DNA of 64,000 nucleotides from Verrucomicrobiota bacterium (GCA_003569205.1 BGOK01000006.1:62001-126000); one strand, 5' to 3'. Numbered from the stretch's first letter, positions 35,762 through 46,061 are shown. Program-made: numbers and translations. Notes: a model not told the origin generated them from the sequence alone.

Positions 35762-36162
35762 TCCGCTGGGACCGCAAAGTCGTCCTCGATTCGGGCTATC
35801 AACACTTCATATCCGGTGGTGCGAATGTCTATCCGGGCTTCGGGCAAAAGCCGTACGATGAAACCCGGCCTTCCAAACTCGGTAAGCCATTACGTTGCGG
35901 ACCCTGGATCAACGCTACCCGAGACAAGGAAACTCCGTTAGAAATCGTCATCGGCGAAACGCCTGGCGGAACCTTCTATGCCATCGTGCTGATCGAAGTC
36001 GCCGATGCCTCTGGCAAACCTGATGGGCAGCTGCGTCTTTTCCGCATGACGACGGATGATCTCCCTGATGCCATCAAGAATGGCCACCCGAGTATCCCCG
36101 GCGTAGATATGACCGGCGGAGATTGGATTTTTAAACCGTCGAAGTCCACGGTTTCGCGTTGA
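35650..36162 (+). CDS. Paralogue 1, C-terminal PA14-like domain in shifted frame
   Basis: This frame carries the rest of the protein begun at 34832: KPSRWIAHYKGAV, then FRFVGSGDDFLLVRWDRKVV, then an IGETPGGTFYAIVLIEV strand pair and a close VDMTGGDWIFKPSK. The order matches the intact paralogue. The pattern GSGDDxxxVRWDRKxxLD resembles the core of PA14-type carbohydrate-binding beta-sandwiches, which is inference. The coding part really begins near 35608; the ATG at 35650 is a chance start. Confidence 0.7.
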   Translation: MGELCKPSRWIAHYKGAVKPPQNGKFRFVGSGDDFLLVRWDRKVVLDSGYQHFISGGANVYPGFGQKPYDETRPSKLGKPLRCGPWINATRDKETPLEIVIGETPGGTFYAIVLIEVADASGKPDGQLRLFRMTTDDLPDAIKNGHPSIPGVDMTGGDWIFKPSKSTVSR

Positions 36163-36249
36163 ATTCAAGCAATTAAGTCGGGTTCTACGGAGAAAGATAG
36201 AATAAGGTTGTTAAGGAAATAATCGGGCTAGAATGAAAAGCCCCCCGGT

Positions 36250-37572
36250 ATGTCCGACACCCCGCCAGCACTACCTCCTGAAGAACCGGCCGCGCCCCCA
36301 CCGCTCGACGAGACTTTGGTCGAAGGTGTGGAGGACGACGGCTTAGGACAAAAACGGGCTAAGCGGACCTTCTGGCAGAAGTTCGGCGGTGAGGGCTTCA
36401 TGGCCTCGGTGGCTATCCACGTCCTTTTAATACTGATCGCGGCCTTCCTGATTATCTCCGTATCCAAGGAGTCAGCCAAGAAGGACCCTAACTCCTTCAC
36501 AACGGGCTCGGGCGGTGGCGCCGCCGGCGACCGGGCCAAGCAGTTTAAGACGCGCCTGCAACCCAAGAACCCTAAGACGACGGCGAAGACTCCGACGCGC
36601 ATCACCTCGAAGAGCACCACGGCGACGATTTCCCTGCCCGACGTCCCGACGGTTGCGGTCTCTTCCATGAACGCCGGCCTGATGGGCGGCGGTTCCTCCA
36701 AAGGCTTCGGTGGTGGCTCCGGCGGTGGGATTGGTTCCGGCATGGGCGTCGGCCGTGGTAACGGGAAAAATTTCGTTTCCTTGTTTGGAGCTAAGATGGG
36801 CGCCGCAGGGATGGTCGGCACGTTCTATGACCTAAAACAAACGTCCAACAAGGCACCGACGGAATGCGCTCCGCAATCCGGCATCGGTGCCTACCGCGAA
36901 GCAGTAAAGGAATTCTTTCAGTCAGGCTGGAGCCCAGGTAAATTCCAGAAATACTACCGTGCTCCGGAAGCTTTGATTGCCGGCCAAGTCTTCATCCCTT
37001 CGCGCGGCGCCGATGCCGCCCCCAAAGCCTACGGCGTTGAAAAGGAAGTGAAGCCTTCCCGCTGGGTCGTGCACTACAAGGCCACGGTCGAAGTGCCGCA
37101 GTCCCTCCCCTTCCGCTTCGTAGGCTCGGGCGATGACTGGATGGTCGTGCGCTGGGACCGTAAGATTGCCCTCGACGACGGCTACGAACACATGGTTGTC
37201 GGTGCCGACGGTAACTACAAGGACTTCAAGCAGGTCGTGACCAAGGAGTTCGCCATCGACCGCAAGCCGGGCCACCTCAATCGCCTCAAGGCCGGGCCCT
37301 GGATCAACTCGCCCAAGGGGACGAAGATTCCCATCGAGATCGCAATCGGTGAAACGCCGGGTGGCGTGTTCGACGTCTACCTAGCCATTGAGGTCGCCCG
37401 CTCCGGCTCCCGTGTGAACGGTAATTTCGAAGGCGAAGGGACGCTGAAACTTTTCCGCACCAACGCCGAACAGCTGCCCGAGGAAATCCAGAAGCCCGGC
37501 CGTGGCCTCAACATCGACATGGAAGCCGAGGGCTGGATCTTTAAGACGGTGCCAACGGGCGTCACCCGCTAA
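36250..37572 (+). CDS. Paralogue 2: one-helix membrane protein with Gly-rich linker and PA14-like domain
   Basis: An intact 440-residue copy. The start MSDTPPALPPEEP is cytoplasmic, the single helix lies at about residues 53-70, a Lys/Thr linker and a Gly-rich stretch follow to about residue 178, then a FYDLKQTSNK block, a helical region (YREAVKEFFQSGWSPGKFQKYY) and a beta domain with FRFVGSGDDWMVVRWDRKIALDDGY. Residues 30-176 are almost identical to the neighbour at 34832, while the C-terminal halves have diverged. This plan is seen in expanded families of Verrucomicrobiota, sometimes near TolQ/ExbB-type genes, but none are here. A periplasmic sensing or binding role is inference. Its stop abuts the convergent amidohydrolase stop. 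Confidence 0.82.
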   Translation: MSDTPPALPPEEPAAPPPLDETLVEGVEDDGLGQKRAKRTFWQKFGGEGFMASVAIHVLLILIAAFLIISVSKESAKKDPNSFTTGSGGGAAGDRAKQFKTRLQPKNPKTTAKTPTRITSKSTTATISLPDVPTVAVSSMNAGLMGGGSSKGFGGGSGGGIGSGMGVGRGNGKNFVSLFGAKMGAAGMVGTFYDLKQTSNKAPTECAPQSGIGAYREAVKEFFQSGWSPGKFQKYYRAPEALIAGQVFIPSRGADAAPKAYGVEKEVKPSRWVVHYKATVEVPQSLPFRFVGSGDDWMVVRWDRKIALDDGYEHMVVGADGNYKDFKQVVTKEFAIDRKPGHLNRLKAGPWINSPKGTKIPIEIAIGETPGGVFDVYLAIEVARSGSRVNGNFEGEGTLKLFRTNAEQLPEEIQKPGRGLNIDMEAEGWIFKTVPTGVTR

Positions 37573-38400
37573 TCAGCGCTTAAGGTAGAAGGCCGCGGCG
37601 TTACCCCCGAAAAGGCCAGCACGCTCTGCGGCGGTCAAGCCACGCGTATAGTCGTCCACGAGGCGATAGGCTTGCTCATAGCTGCCGGCAAAGAGGCACA
37701 CGGGCCAATCGGAGCCATACATGAGGCGCGATGGGCCAAAGGCCTCGAAGACAACGTCAAGGTAAGGACGGAACTGCTCGGGCGTCCAAGCCCGGTGATC
37801 AGCCTCCGTCAGCATACCAGAAACCTTACAATGGACGTTGGGCAGCTGCGCCAACCGTCGGAGTTGCTTCGCCCAAGGCTCAATGGTCCCGTCCTTGATG
37901 GGCGGCTTAGCGATGTGATCCAAGACGAAGGGCTGGGCCGGGAAATTCTCAGCGAGTCGGATGGCGGCTTCGAGTTGCTTAGGGAAGATGAGGATGTCGT
38001 AAGTCAGGCCATACGCGGCGAGCTTGGAAATCCCCCGCTGGAAATCCGGCCCAAGCATGAAGGCGTCATCGGGTTCTTCCTGTACCACGTGCCGGACGCC
38101 CACGAACTTCGGGTGCTGGGCTAAGCGCTCAAGGTCGGCCTCGACGCGGTCCGATCGTAGATCCACCCAGCCGACGACACCTTTCACGGTTTCATGCTGA
38201 TCCGCTAGGCCCAGGAGCCAATCCGACTCCTCGATGACTTGGCGAGCCTGCACGGCAATCGAGCCATCAAAGCCGAGCGGGCGTTGTAAGGCGGCGAGAT
38301 CTGCCGGCAGCCAGCTCCGGTGCAGCGGCGACCCCGGCGGGATCCACGGATACTGCGCCGCATCGTACGACCAGAAGTGCTGGTGGGCGTCGAGGCGCAT
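37573..38400 (-). CDS. Amidohydrolase-family lactonase, probable L-fuconolactonase
   Basis: A 275-residue TIM-barrel hydrolase. The metal-binding HxH appears in MRLDAHQHFWSY, FVLDHIAKPP holds a conserved His, and GSDWPVCLF the catalytic Asp. This is the group containing L-fucono-1,5-lactonase and 2-pyrone-4,6-dicarboxylate lactonase. As the last gene of an operon with fucose mutarotase and an aldo/keto reductase, it most likely opens L-fuconolactone to L-fuconate. It starts four bases after the alcohol dehydrogenase gene. Confidence 0.88.
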   Translation of the reverse strand: MRLDAHQHFWSYDAAQYPWIPPGSPLHRSWLPADLAALQRPLGFDGSIAVQARQVIEESDWLLGLADQHETVKGVVGWVDLRSDRVEADLERLAQHPKFVGVRHVVQEEPDDAFMLGPDFQRGISKLAAYGLTYDILIFPKQLEAAIRLAENFPAQPFVLDHIAKPPIKDGTIEPWAKQLRRLAQLPNVHCKVSGMLTEADHRAWTPEQFRPYLDVVFEAFGPSRLMYGSDWPVCLFAGSYEQAYRLVDDYTRGLTAAERAGLFGGNAAAFYLKR

Positions 38401-38404
38401 GCGT

Positions 38405-39433
38405 TCAGACGACGTCCACGATGGCCTTGATGACGCCAGACTCCGGCTTCAGCCACGTCGGGAAGGTCGCAATCAGGTCAGCGAACTTCGCGTGGTGCGT
38501 AATCCAGGGCTTGGTGTCGATTACGCCGTCTTCGATCAGCTTAATGATGCGGGCGAAATCCTTCGAGAGCGCATTGCGGCTGGCCATGATGGTCAGCTCG
38601 CGCCGGTGCAGGTGCGGGGCGTGCGGGAAGGTGAGCTCCTGTTGCGTGATGCCAACGTAAACCACGCGGGCCGCGAAGGCCGCATAGGCGAAACAGCCAA
38701 CCATCGACTTATTGCTGCCCGTCGCATCAATGACGACGTCGGCGAGCTGGCCATTGGTGAGGGCCGCGAGCGCGGCGACTTCCGAGCCATCGCCCTTGGC
38801 CTGAATAACGCCATCAACCTTCATGACGTCGGTGCAGAACTTTAGGCGCTCGGCGTTCATATCCATGACGACGCATTTGGCACCGGAGACTTTAACGAAT
38901 TCCACCGCGGATAGGCCAATGGGGCCGGCCCCGATAACCAGGACGGTTTCCCCTGCCTTGGGCGCTGCGCGGTCGACGGCGTGGCAACCGATGGCGAGGG
39001 TCTCGACGAGCGCGAGTTGGTCGTAGGAAAGTTTGGTCGAGACGTGGAGTTTGCGGGCGGGGAGTAGGAACTTCTCAGCCATACCGCCGTCGCACATCAC
39101 GCCGAGGGTCTGATGGTTCTCACAGCAATTAGTGAAGCCGCGGCGACAGCTGTAACAGGTCTGGCAGTTAATATACGGCTCGACCGAGCAACGATCGCCG
39201 GGCTTCACGTTCGTCACGCCGGTCCCGACGGCGATCACTTCAACCCCGAGCTCATGGCCCGGGATGCGCGGGTAAGAATAGAACGGCATCTTGCCGAGGT
39301 AACCGCCGTAATCCGTGCCGCAGATCCCGATCCGATGGACGCGGACGACCGCTTCGCCCGCCGCGGGCGCGGGTGGTTCCGGAATATCAATCCAGGTAAA
39401 CTGCTGCGGCTGGTCGAGTCGGAGGGCCTTCAT
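38405..39433 (-). CDS. Zinc-dependent alcohol dehydrogenase in fucose operon
   Basis: A 342-residue medium-chain dehydrogenase. The catalytic zinc region is GICGTDYGG with GHELGVEV, four cysteines of the structural zinc lie in CQTCYSCRRGFTNCC, and VIGAGPIGLSAVE is the NAD-binding Rossmann loop. The family includes galactitol, sorbitol and 2-keto-3-deoxy-fuconate dehydrogenases. Position between the aldo/keto reductase and the lactonase (gaps of four bases each) ties it to L-fucose catabolism, probably an oxidation after the lactone or of a side product; the exact substrate is not determined by the sequence. Confidence 0.88.
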   Translation of the reverse strand: MKALRLDQPQQFTWIDIPEPPAPAAGEAVVRVHRIGICGTDYGGYLGKMPFYSYPRIPGHELGVEVIAVGTGVTNVKPGDRCSVEPYINCQTCYSCRRGFTNCCENHQTLGVMCDGGMAEKFLLPARKLHVSTKLSYDQLALVETLAIGCHAVDRAAPKAGETVLVIGAGPIGLSAVEFVKVSGAKCVVMDMNAERLKFCTDVMKVDGVIQAKGDGSEVAALAALTNGQLADVVIDATGSNKSMVGCFAYAAFAARVVYVGITQQELTFPHAPHLHRRELTIMASRNALSKDFARIIKLIEDGVIDTKPWITHHAKFADLIATFPTWLKPESGVIKAIVDVV

Positions 39434-39437
39434 CGGC

Positions 39438-40370
39438 TCAGTTATTTTCCTTCAGGCCTTCGAGGTGTCCGAGGTTCTTGACCGGAGCGAAGATTGCGTG
39501 GACTTCAGCGAGGAGCTGCTGGTCAATTGGCTCGGCGGCCCACTTAGCCCAGTTCCGGATATTCGTCGGGTTAGCACTACCCGAGACGGTCGTCGCGATG
39601 TCGGGGTGCTGCAGCGAGAACTGTAAGGCCAGCTTAGCGATGTCGATGCCCTTGGCGGCGCAATGCGCAGCCGCGGCCCGAGCGGCGGCCTTCACGTTCT
39701 CAGGCTCCTTGAGCCAAGCGGGGAGTGGAGCATTGGTGAGCAGGCGCGCGCTGAAGGGGCCCGCGTTCATGACGCCGATGCCCTTAGCCTTGAGGTAAGG
39801 GACGGTCTCATCGGCGAAGCGAGTGTTCTGCAAGGTGTACTGATTATAGCTCAGCACGCAGTCCACGTCGGTCTGCTCGCAGATGAACTTGAAGATCTTC
39901 TGTGGGTAGCCGCTAAAACCGATGGCCTTCACCTTGCCCGCCTGCTTGGCCTTACGGAGCGCCGGGATGGTCTCGTCAACGATCTGCTGCATCGGGACGA
40001 ACTCGATGTCGTGGCAAAGGATGACGTCGAGGTGGTCGGTGCCGAGGCGATGCAAGGAGACGTCGATACTTTCGGCGACGCGCTTGGCGCTGAAGTCGAA
40101 GTGCGTTAGGTCGTAGCGGCCGAGCTTCGAGCAGAGCTTATAGCTATCCCGCGGCACGCCGCGGAGAGCGACGCCCAGGAGTACCTCAGAAATACCCCGG
40201 CCATAGAAGGGCGAGGTGTCGATGAAGTTGATGCCGTAGTCGAGGGCGACCTGCACAGACTTCAGGGCATCATCAAGCGCTACGCTGCGGAACTCCTGGC
40301 CGAGCGACGAGGCACCGAAGCTCAGGATGGGCAGGTCGATCCCAGTCTTGCCGAGGGGGCGGGTTTTCAT
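39438..40370 (-). CDS. Aldo/keto reductase, probable L-fucose or L-galactose dehydrogenase
   Basis: A 310-residue protein starting MKTRPLGKTGIDLPILSFG at 40370; the longer frame has no reason to be used. The catalytic tetrad is visible as Asp in FIDTSPFYG, Tyr in the same motif, Lys in CSKLGRYD and His in LCHDIEFV. Its sequence style is that of L-galactose dehydrogenase-like enzymes. The mutarotase FucU is encoded 10 bases upstream, which supports oxidation of the L-fucose pyranose to the lactone. Confidence 0.88.
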   Translation of the reverse strand: MKTRPLGKTGIDLPILSFGASSLGQEFRSVALDDALKSVQVALDYGINFIDTSPFYGRGISEVLLGVALRGVPRDSYKLCSKLGRYDLTHFDFSAKRVAESIDVSLHRLGTDHLDVILCHDIEFVPMQQIVDETIPALRKAKQAGKVKAIGFSGYPQKIFKFICEQTDVDCVLSYNQYTLQNTRFADETVPYLKAKGIGVMNAGPFSARLLTNAPLPAWLKEPENVKAAARAAAAHCAAKGIDIAKLALQFSLQHPDIATTVSGSANPTNIRNWAKWAAEPIDQQLLAEVHAIFAPVKNLGHLEGLKENN

Positions 40371-40380
40371 GGCGGTGAAA

Positions 40381-40827
40381 TTAGGCGGTGCGGCAACCGA
40401 CGGTGAGGAGCACATTGCCCCAGAGTGCTTGGTCGCCCGTCTGAATGGTCAGAATGTGGTCAGCCGATTCGACGGCCTTATAGAAGTCCCACTTTAGAAT
40501 CGGCTGTAGTTCAAGTTTGAGGCCGGCCGCCTTCACTTCTTGGCGAAACTCAGCCCACACGGGCGGCTCGCCCTTTTGGGCATAAGAGTCGTCGGCCGGA
40601 ATGCCCATCGTGTTGACCGCGTCGACGGGGACGGCACTGAGGACTGCGCGCAATACTTGGGCGACGGTCGGGATACCCGGCGAAAGGTTGAGCGAGACGA
40701 GCTCGGCGTTGGGTCCCTTCTTACCCCAGACTGGGTAATTACCGTCAGCGATGAGGATGACGGAGTGATGGCCGGCGCGGGCCAGAACTTCGGAAATCTT
40801 CGGGTGGATGAGTTGGTGCTTGAGCAT
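40381..40827 (-). CDS. fucU: L-fucose mutarotase (RbsD/FucU family)
   Basis: A 148-residue protein from the ATG at 40827: MLKHQLIHPKISEVLARAGHHSVILIADGNYP. The AGHHS/ADGNYP segments are standard for FucU, which interconverts alpha and beta anomers of L-fucose. The later LQPILKWDFYKAVESADHILTIQTGD region also fits. FucU usually feeds a fucose isomerase or a dehydrogenase; here the following aldo/keto reductase is the natural consumer. The gene is in a five-gene unit with gaps of 4-10 bases. Confidence 0.92.
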   Translation of the reverse strand: MLKHQLIHPKISEVLARAGHHSVILIADGNYPVWGKKGPNAELVSLNLSPGIPTVAQVLRAVLSAVPVDAVNTMGIPADDSYAQKGEPPVWAEFRQEVKAAGLKLELQPILKWDFYKAVESADHILTIQTGDQALWGNVLLTVGCRTA

Positions 40828-40831
40828 GGTC

Positions 40832-41650
40832 TTAGCGGGGTAAGTGGGTGCGAATGGCGTTGATCGTCTGCGCGGCAGCGGCGTCGGAATCAGGCAAGGG
40901 GAGAATTTCGCCCGAAAGGTATCCGGTAAAGCCAATGGCCTTGAGCGCTTCGATGACGGAAGTTATGTCGGTATGCCCAAAGCCCATCGCCTGACGGTTA
41001 CTGTCAGCGAAGTGCACGTGGCCGACATGCGGGCCACAGGCGCGAAGGGTCGCCGCGTTAGAGACCTCCTCGATGTTCATATGGAACAGGTCGCACAGCA
41101 GCTTCACATTAGGAATCTGGCGCGACTCCAAGAATCGCGCGGCGTCTAGCTGACGGTTGAGCAAGTTAGTTTCGTAGCGGTTGAGTGGCTCGTAAAGGAG
41201 CGGCACCCCGTATTGCGCGGCGTGGGCCCCGAGGTCCGCGAGGGCCTCAGCCAACCAGGTCATCGCCTGCTCGCGGGTGACCTCACCCTCAGCCTTCCCC
41301 TGCATCGAGCCAATAATGGCCGGCGCGCGAAACTCGCCGCCTAGGTCAATGATGGCGCGGATAAACTCGCGGGCCTGGCTCCTAATCGCTGGGTCTGCGT
41401 GCGTCAGGTGCCACTTATGGACGAGCCAACCGCCACCCGTGCCGAAGGCCGCGGCCGAGAGGCTATGCTGCTTCAGGAGCGCGTGGAGCATCGGACGATC
41501 AATCGATGCGGATGAAGGCGCAAAGATCTCGATGGCGTCAAAGCCCAGCTTGGCCGCCGAGGCCGCGGCGGACTCCAAGCCGTCCCAATAGACGAAGGGC
41601 CCCCCTTTGGCTTGGGCGACGAGCGAAACGGTGATCGCAGATTTAATCAC
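40832..41650 (-). CDS. Sugar phosphate isomerase/epimerase (xylose isomerase-like TIM barrel)
   Basis: A 272-residue protein starting at GTG (MIKSAITVSLVAQAKGG). Putative metal ligands are Glu in LYEPLNRYE, Asp/His in LLCDLFHMNIEE, His in HVHFADSNRQ and Glu in SGEILPLPDSD, the usual set of the AP-endonuclease-2/xylose-isomerase fold. It leads the fucose operon and could epimerise a ketose intermediate. A long hairpin ends four bases before its start codon. The assignment to fucose metabolism rests on context. Confidence 0.85.
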   Translation of the reverse strand: MIKSAITVSLVAQAKGGPFVYWDGLESAAASAAKLGFDAIEIFAPSSASIDRPMLHALLKQHSLSAAAFGTGGGWLVHKWHLTHADPAIRSQAREFIRAIIDLGGEFRAPAIIGSMQGKAEGEVTREQAMTWLAEALADLGAHAAQYGVPLLYEPLNRYETNLLNRQLDAARFLESRQIPNVKLLCDLFHMNIEEVSNAATLRACGPHVGHVHFADSNRQAMGFGHTDITSVIEALKAIGFTGYLSGEILPLPDSDAAAAQTINAIRTHLPR

Positions 41651-41653
41651 AAG

Positions 41654-41690
41654 GGAACTTTGCCCGCACCCTGAAGGTGGGGCAAGTTCC
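41654..41690. promoter_or_regulatory. Long imperfect hairpin between atpC and the fucose operon
   Basis: GGAACTT pairs with AAGTTCC, then GCCC with GGGC and CACC with GGTG, around the loop CTGAA, with two single-base bulges: 15 bp in all. On the minus strand it begins 30 bases after the atpC stop and ends 3 bases before the GTG of the epimerase. No T run follows, so it is not a classic terminator; it may slow transcription past the ATP operon or hide the ribosome site of the fucose operon. Confidence 0.6.
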
Positions 41691-41720
41691 GCTTAAACGA
41701 CTTTAAACGAAAAACGGGGC

Positions 41721-42152
41721 TTACTCCGCCAGGCCTTGCGAGGAGCGGCCCTTAACGAGGCGCTGCACCAAGGCGAAACGGAGAACCTGCTCCATCTTCG
41801 CGATTTCGACTGGGTCGATGTCCTTCTGGCCACGGGCAGCCTCAACCGCCTCGCGGGCGCGGGCCTCAGCGGTCTCGACGGCCTTAAGGTCAATCTTGGT
41901 TTCATCGACAGCGGCTTCAGTCACGACCGAAACCTTATCGGAGACGACGCGGACAAAACCTTGGTCGATGGCGAGGCGGCTGACCTTGCCGTCTAACGTC
42001 ACCAAGACCTCGCCGGCGGCGATAATCGCGGTGATCGGTTGGTGACCAGGTAGAATACCGATGCTGCCCATGGCGGTAGGCAGGGTCACGCCATCCGCCG
42101 TGCCTTCATAGGCGCGGCGATCTGGGGTGACGATTTCGACCGTGAGGGGCAT
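41721..42152 (-). CDS. atpC: ATP synthase subunit epsilon
   Basis: A 143-residue F1 epsilon subunit. MPLTVEIVTPDRRAYEGTADGVTLPTAMGSIGILPGHQP is the standard beta-sandwich start, and the last 50 residues form a helical hairpin (ETAEARAREAVEAARGQ). It sits in the F1 stalk, transmits rotation and restrains ATP hydrolysis. It ends the operon atpBEFHAGDC, six bases after atpD. Confidence 0.96.
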   Translation of the reverse strand: MPLTVEIVTPDRRAYEGTADGVTLPTAMGSIGILPGHQPITAIIAAGEVLVTLDGKVSRLAIDQGFVRVVSDKVSVVTEAAVDETKIDLKAVETAEARAREAVEAARGQKDIDPVEIAKMEQVLRFALVQRLVKGRSSQGLAE

Positions 42153-42158
42153 CGGGGC

Positions 42159-43616
<1,458 letters not shown>

Positions 43617-44495
43617 TTACTGGGCGGCAGCGCCGGCGGTGAGCTCCAGGATTTCCTGGGTGATCGCCGCCTGACGGGCCTTATTATATTCGAGGGAGAG
43701 GGCGGCGCCGATTTTCTTGGCGTTGTCGGTGGCCGCCTTCATGGCGACCATGCGCGAGCTGAACTCGGAGGCCTTGGACTCGAGGACGGCCTGGTGGACG
43801 GCCTGCTTAAAGAAGAGGGCTGGAAGTTGGTTGAGGATCTCCGCGGCGGAGGGCTCAAAAAGCATATCCCGCTCGTCGGCTTCGATTTTCGGCTCGGGCA
43901 GGCCGAGCTTGGCGCGGAATTCGCGCGCCTGGTTCACGAGGCTGTCGGCGGGCAGGAGCTGCAGGACGCGCGGGGTCTGCACCATCGTGTTCTTAAAGTG
44001 AGCGAACAAGACCTCGACGGTGTCGACGGTGCCTTCGCTGAAGGCCTTCAAGAGGTACTCGGCGGCGGGACGGACTTCGTTGAAGTTTGCGCGGTCGGTG
44101 ACGGGGAAGTCGGCGAGGACCTTACGGCCGGAGCGGGCGAGGGCTTGGGCGCCCTTGCGGCCGATACAAACGAAGACGGCGTTTTGCTGCTCAGCGGCCA
44201 GACGGATTAGATTACCGTTGAGGGCGCCCGCCATGCCCTTGTCGGGCGTGACGAAAAGTATACCGCGAACCTTGACGATACGCTTCGTGAGGAGTGGGTG
44301 GGTGAACTCGCCGACCTTAGCTTGCGCAGTGTCGAGGATTTCACCGAGGAGCTCGGCGTAAGCACGGCCCGCACGGGCAGCGTCCTGGGCCCGCTTCATC
44401 TTCGACGACGCCACGAGCTGCATGGCTCGAGTGATCTGGCCAGTGCTCTTAACCGATTTGATTCGGTTACGGATCTCGCGGAGTCCTTTAGGCAT
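43617..44495 (-). CDS. atpG: ATP synthase subunit gamma
   Basis: A 292-residue central-stalk subunit. The N-terminal helix (MPKGLREIRNRIKSVKSTGQITRAMQLVASSKM) and the C-terminal MVAMKAATDNAKKIGAALSLEYNKARQAAITQEI helix pair are the conserved coiled-coil ends that rotate within the alpha/beta ring. The middle Rossmann-like domain is also normal. It lies between atpA and atpD, the usual position. Confidence 0.97.
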   Translation of the reverse strand: MPKGLREIRNRIKSVKSTGQITRAMQLVASSKMKRAQDAARAGRAYAELLGEILDTAQAKVGEFTHPLLTKRIVKVRGILFVTPDKGMAGALNGNLIRLAAEQQNAVFVCIGRKGAQALARSGRKVLADFPVTDRANFNEVRPAAEYLLKAFSEGTVDTVEVLFAHFKNTMVQTPRVLQLLPADSLVNQAREFRAKLGLPEPKIEADERDMLFEPSAAEILNQLPALFFKQAVHQAVLESKASEFSSRMVAMKAATDNAKKIGAALSLEYNKARQAAITQEILELTAGAAAQ

Positions 44496-44534
44496 GAAGC
44501 GTGTCGGTTAGCGGAAGAAAGGGAACGGGCGGCC

Positions 44535-46061
44535 TTAGGCCTTGAAGCTACGGCGCCAGGTTTCGCAGGCGGACTTCATTTCGGCTTCGCCGTCCTTCTC
44601 AATCTTGCTACCACCGCGGATCTTGGCGAGGACGCCAGGCTTAGCGGTCTCGAGGTGGGCCTGCAGCGATGCGGAGGCGGCTTGGACGGACTTCACAGGC
44701 AAGTCATTGAAGAAACCGTTCTGCATGGCCCAGATGATGCCGCACTGGATTTCAGCGGACTTCGGGGCGGTCGGGGGCTGCTTAAAGAGTTCCACGAAGC
44801 GGTCACCCTTATCGAGGATCGCCTTGGTCTGCGCATCGAGGTCGGAACCGAACTGGGCGAACGCCGCGAGTTCGCGGTAGTTGGCGAGCTCGCCCTTCAC
44901 CTTGCCGGCGACCTGCTTGAAGGCCTTGATCTGCGCGGCGGAACCGACGCGCGAGACGGAGAGACCGACCGAGACGGCCGGGCGAATGCCTTGATTGAAG
45001 AGGTCGGTCTGGAGGAACACCTGGCCGTCGGTGATCGAGATCACGTTGGTCGGGATGTAGGCCGAGACGTCACCCGCCTGCGTTTCGATGATCGGCAGTG
45101 CAGTGAGCGAGCCCTTACCAGCGAGACGCGCGGAGCGCTCGAGGAGACGGGAGTGGAGGTAGAACACGTCGCCGGGGTAGGCTTCGCGGCCGGACGGACG
45201 CTTCAAGATGAGCGAGATCTGGCGGTAGGCGGCGGCGTGCTTGGAAAGGTCGTCGTAAACGATGAGCGCATCCTGGCCGTTTTCCATGAACCACTCGCCG
45301 ATGGCGGTGCCCGAGAACGGAGCGAAGACCTGGTTGGCGGCGTTGTCTGCGGCCGAAGCGGCGACGACCACAGTGAACTCCATGGCGCCTGCCTTTTCGA
45401 GCGTGCCGATGGTGCGGGCGATGGAGGAGTTCTTCGTGCCGATGGCGACGTAGATGGAGTACACCGGGCGGAAGTTAGCGTCGCCCGAAGCGAGGCCGAC
45501 GCGGTTGGCGTTGGCCTGGTTGATGATGGTGTCGATCGCGATGGTGGTCTTGCCGGTCGCGCGGTCACCGATGATGAGTTCGCGCTGGCCACGGCCAATC
45601 GGGATCATGGCGTCGATGGCCATGATGCCGGTCTGCATCGGCTGGTCGACGGACTTGCGAGGGATGATGCCTGGGGCGATCTTCTCAACCGGGTAACGCT
45701 CGGAGGAAACAATCGGGCCCTTACCGTCGAGCGGATTACCGAGGGCGTCAACGACGCGACCCAAGAGGCCCTTGCCGACAGGGATGGAAAGGAGGCGACC
45801 GGTGGTCTTGGCTTCCATGCCTTCCTTGAGGCTGGAGATGTCACCCATGATGACGCAACCGACGGTGTCTTCGGCGAGGTTGAGCGCGACGCCCTGCAGG
45901 CCGCCCGGGAGCTCGATCATTTCGTTCATCATGACGCCGGAGAGGCCGTCGATGGAGGCGACACCGTCCGCGAGGGAAACGATGGTGCCGACGTTGGACT
46001 TGCCGGCGCGGGTATCAAGGCCGGCGATGGCTTTCTGGATCTGGTCGATCGCGTTGCTCAT
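44535..46061 (-). CDS. atpA: ATP synthase subunit alpha
   Basis: A 508-residue non-catalytic F1 subunit. The nucleotide-binding GDRATGKT is at residues 165-172; bacterial homologues usually have Gln in place of this Ala (GDRQTGKT). [17 protein letters not shown] is the conserved signature near residue 360. Length and the rest of the sequence are ordinary. It is flanked by atpH and atpG as in other bacteria. Confidence 0.97.
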   Translation of the reverse strand: MSNAIDQIQKAIAGLDTRAGKSNVGTIVSLADGVASIDGLSGVMMNEMIELPGGLQGVALNLAEDTVGCVIMGDISSLKEGMEAKTTGRLLSIPVGKGLLGRVVDALGNPLDGKGPIVSSERYPVEKIAPGIIPRKSVDQPMQTGIMAIDAMIPIGRGQRELIIGDRATGKTTIAIDTIINQANANRVGLASGDANFRPVYSIYVAIGTKNSSIARTIGTLEKAGAMEFTVVVAASAADNAANQVFAPFSGTAIGEWFMENGQDALIVYDDLSKHAAAYRQISLILKRPSGREAYPGDVFYLHSRLLERSARLAGKGSLTALPIIETQAGDVSAYIPTNVISITDGQVFLQTDLFNQGIRPAVSVGLSVSRVGSAAQIKAFKQVAGKVKGELANYRELAAFAQFGSDLDAQTKAILDKGDRFVELFKQPPTAPKSAEIQCGIIWAMQNGFFNDLPVKSVQAASASLQAHLETAKPGVLAKIRGGSKIEKDGEAEMKSACETWRRSFKA

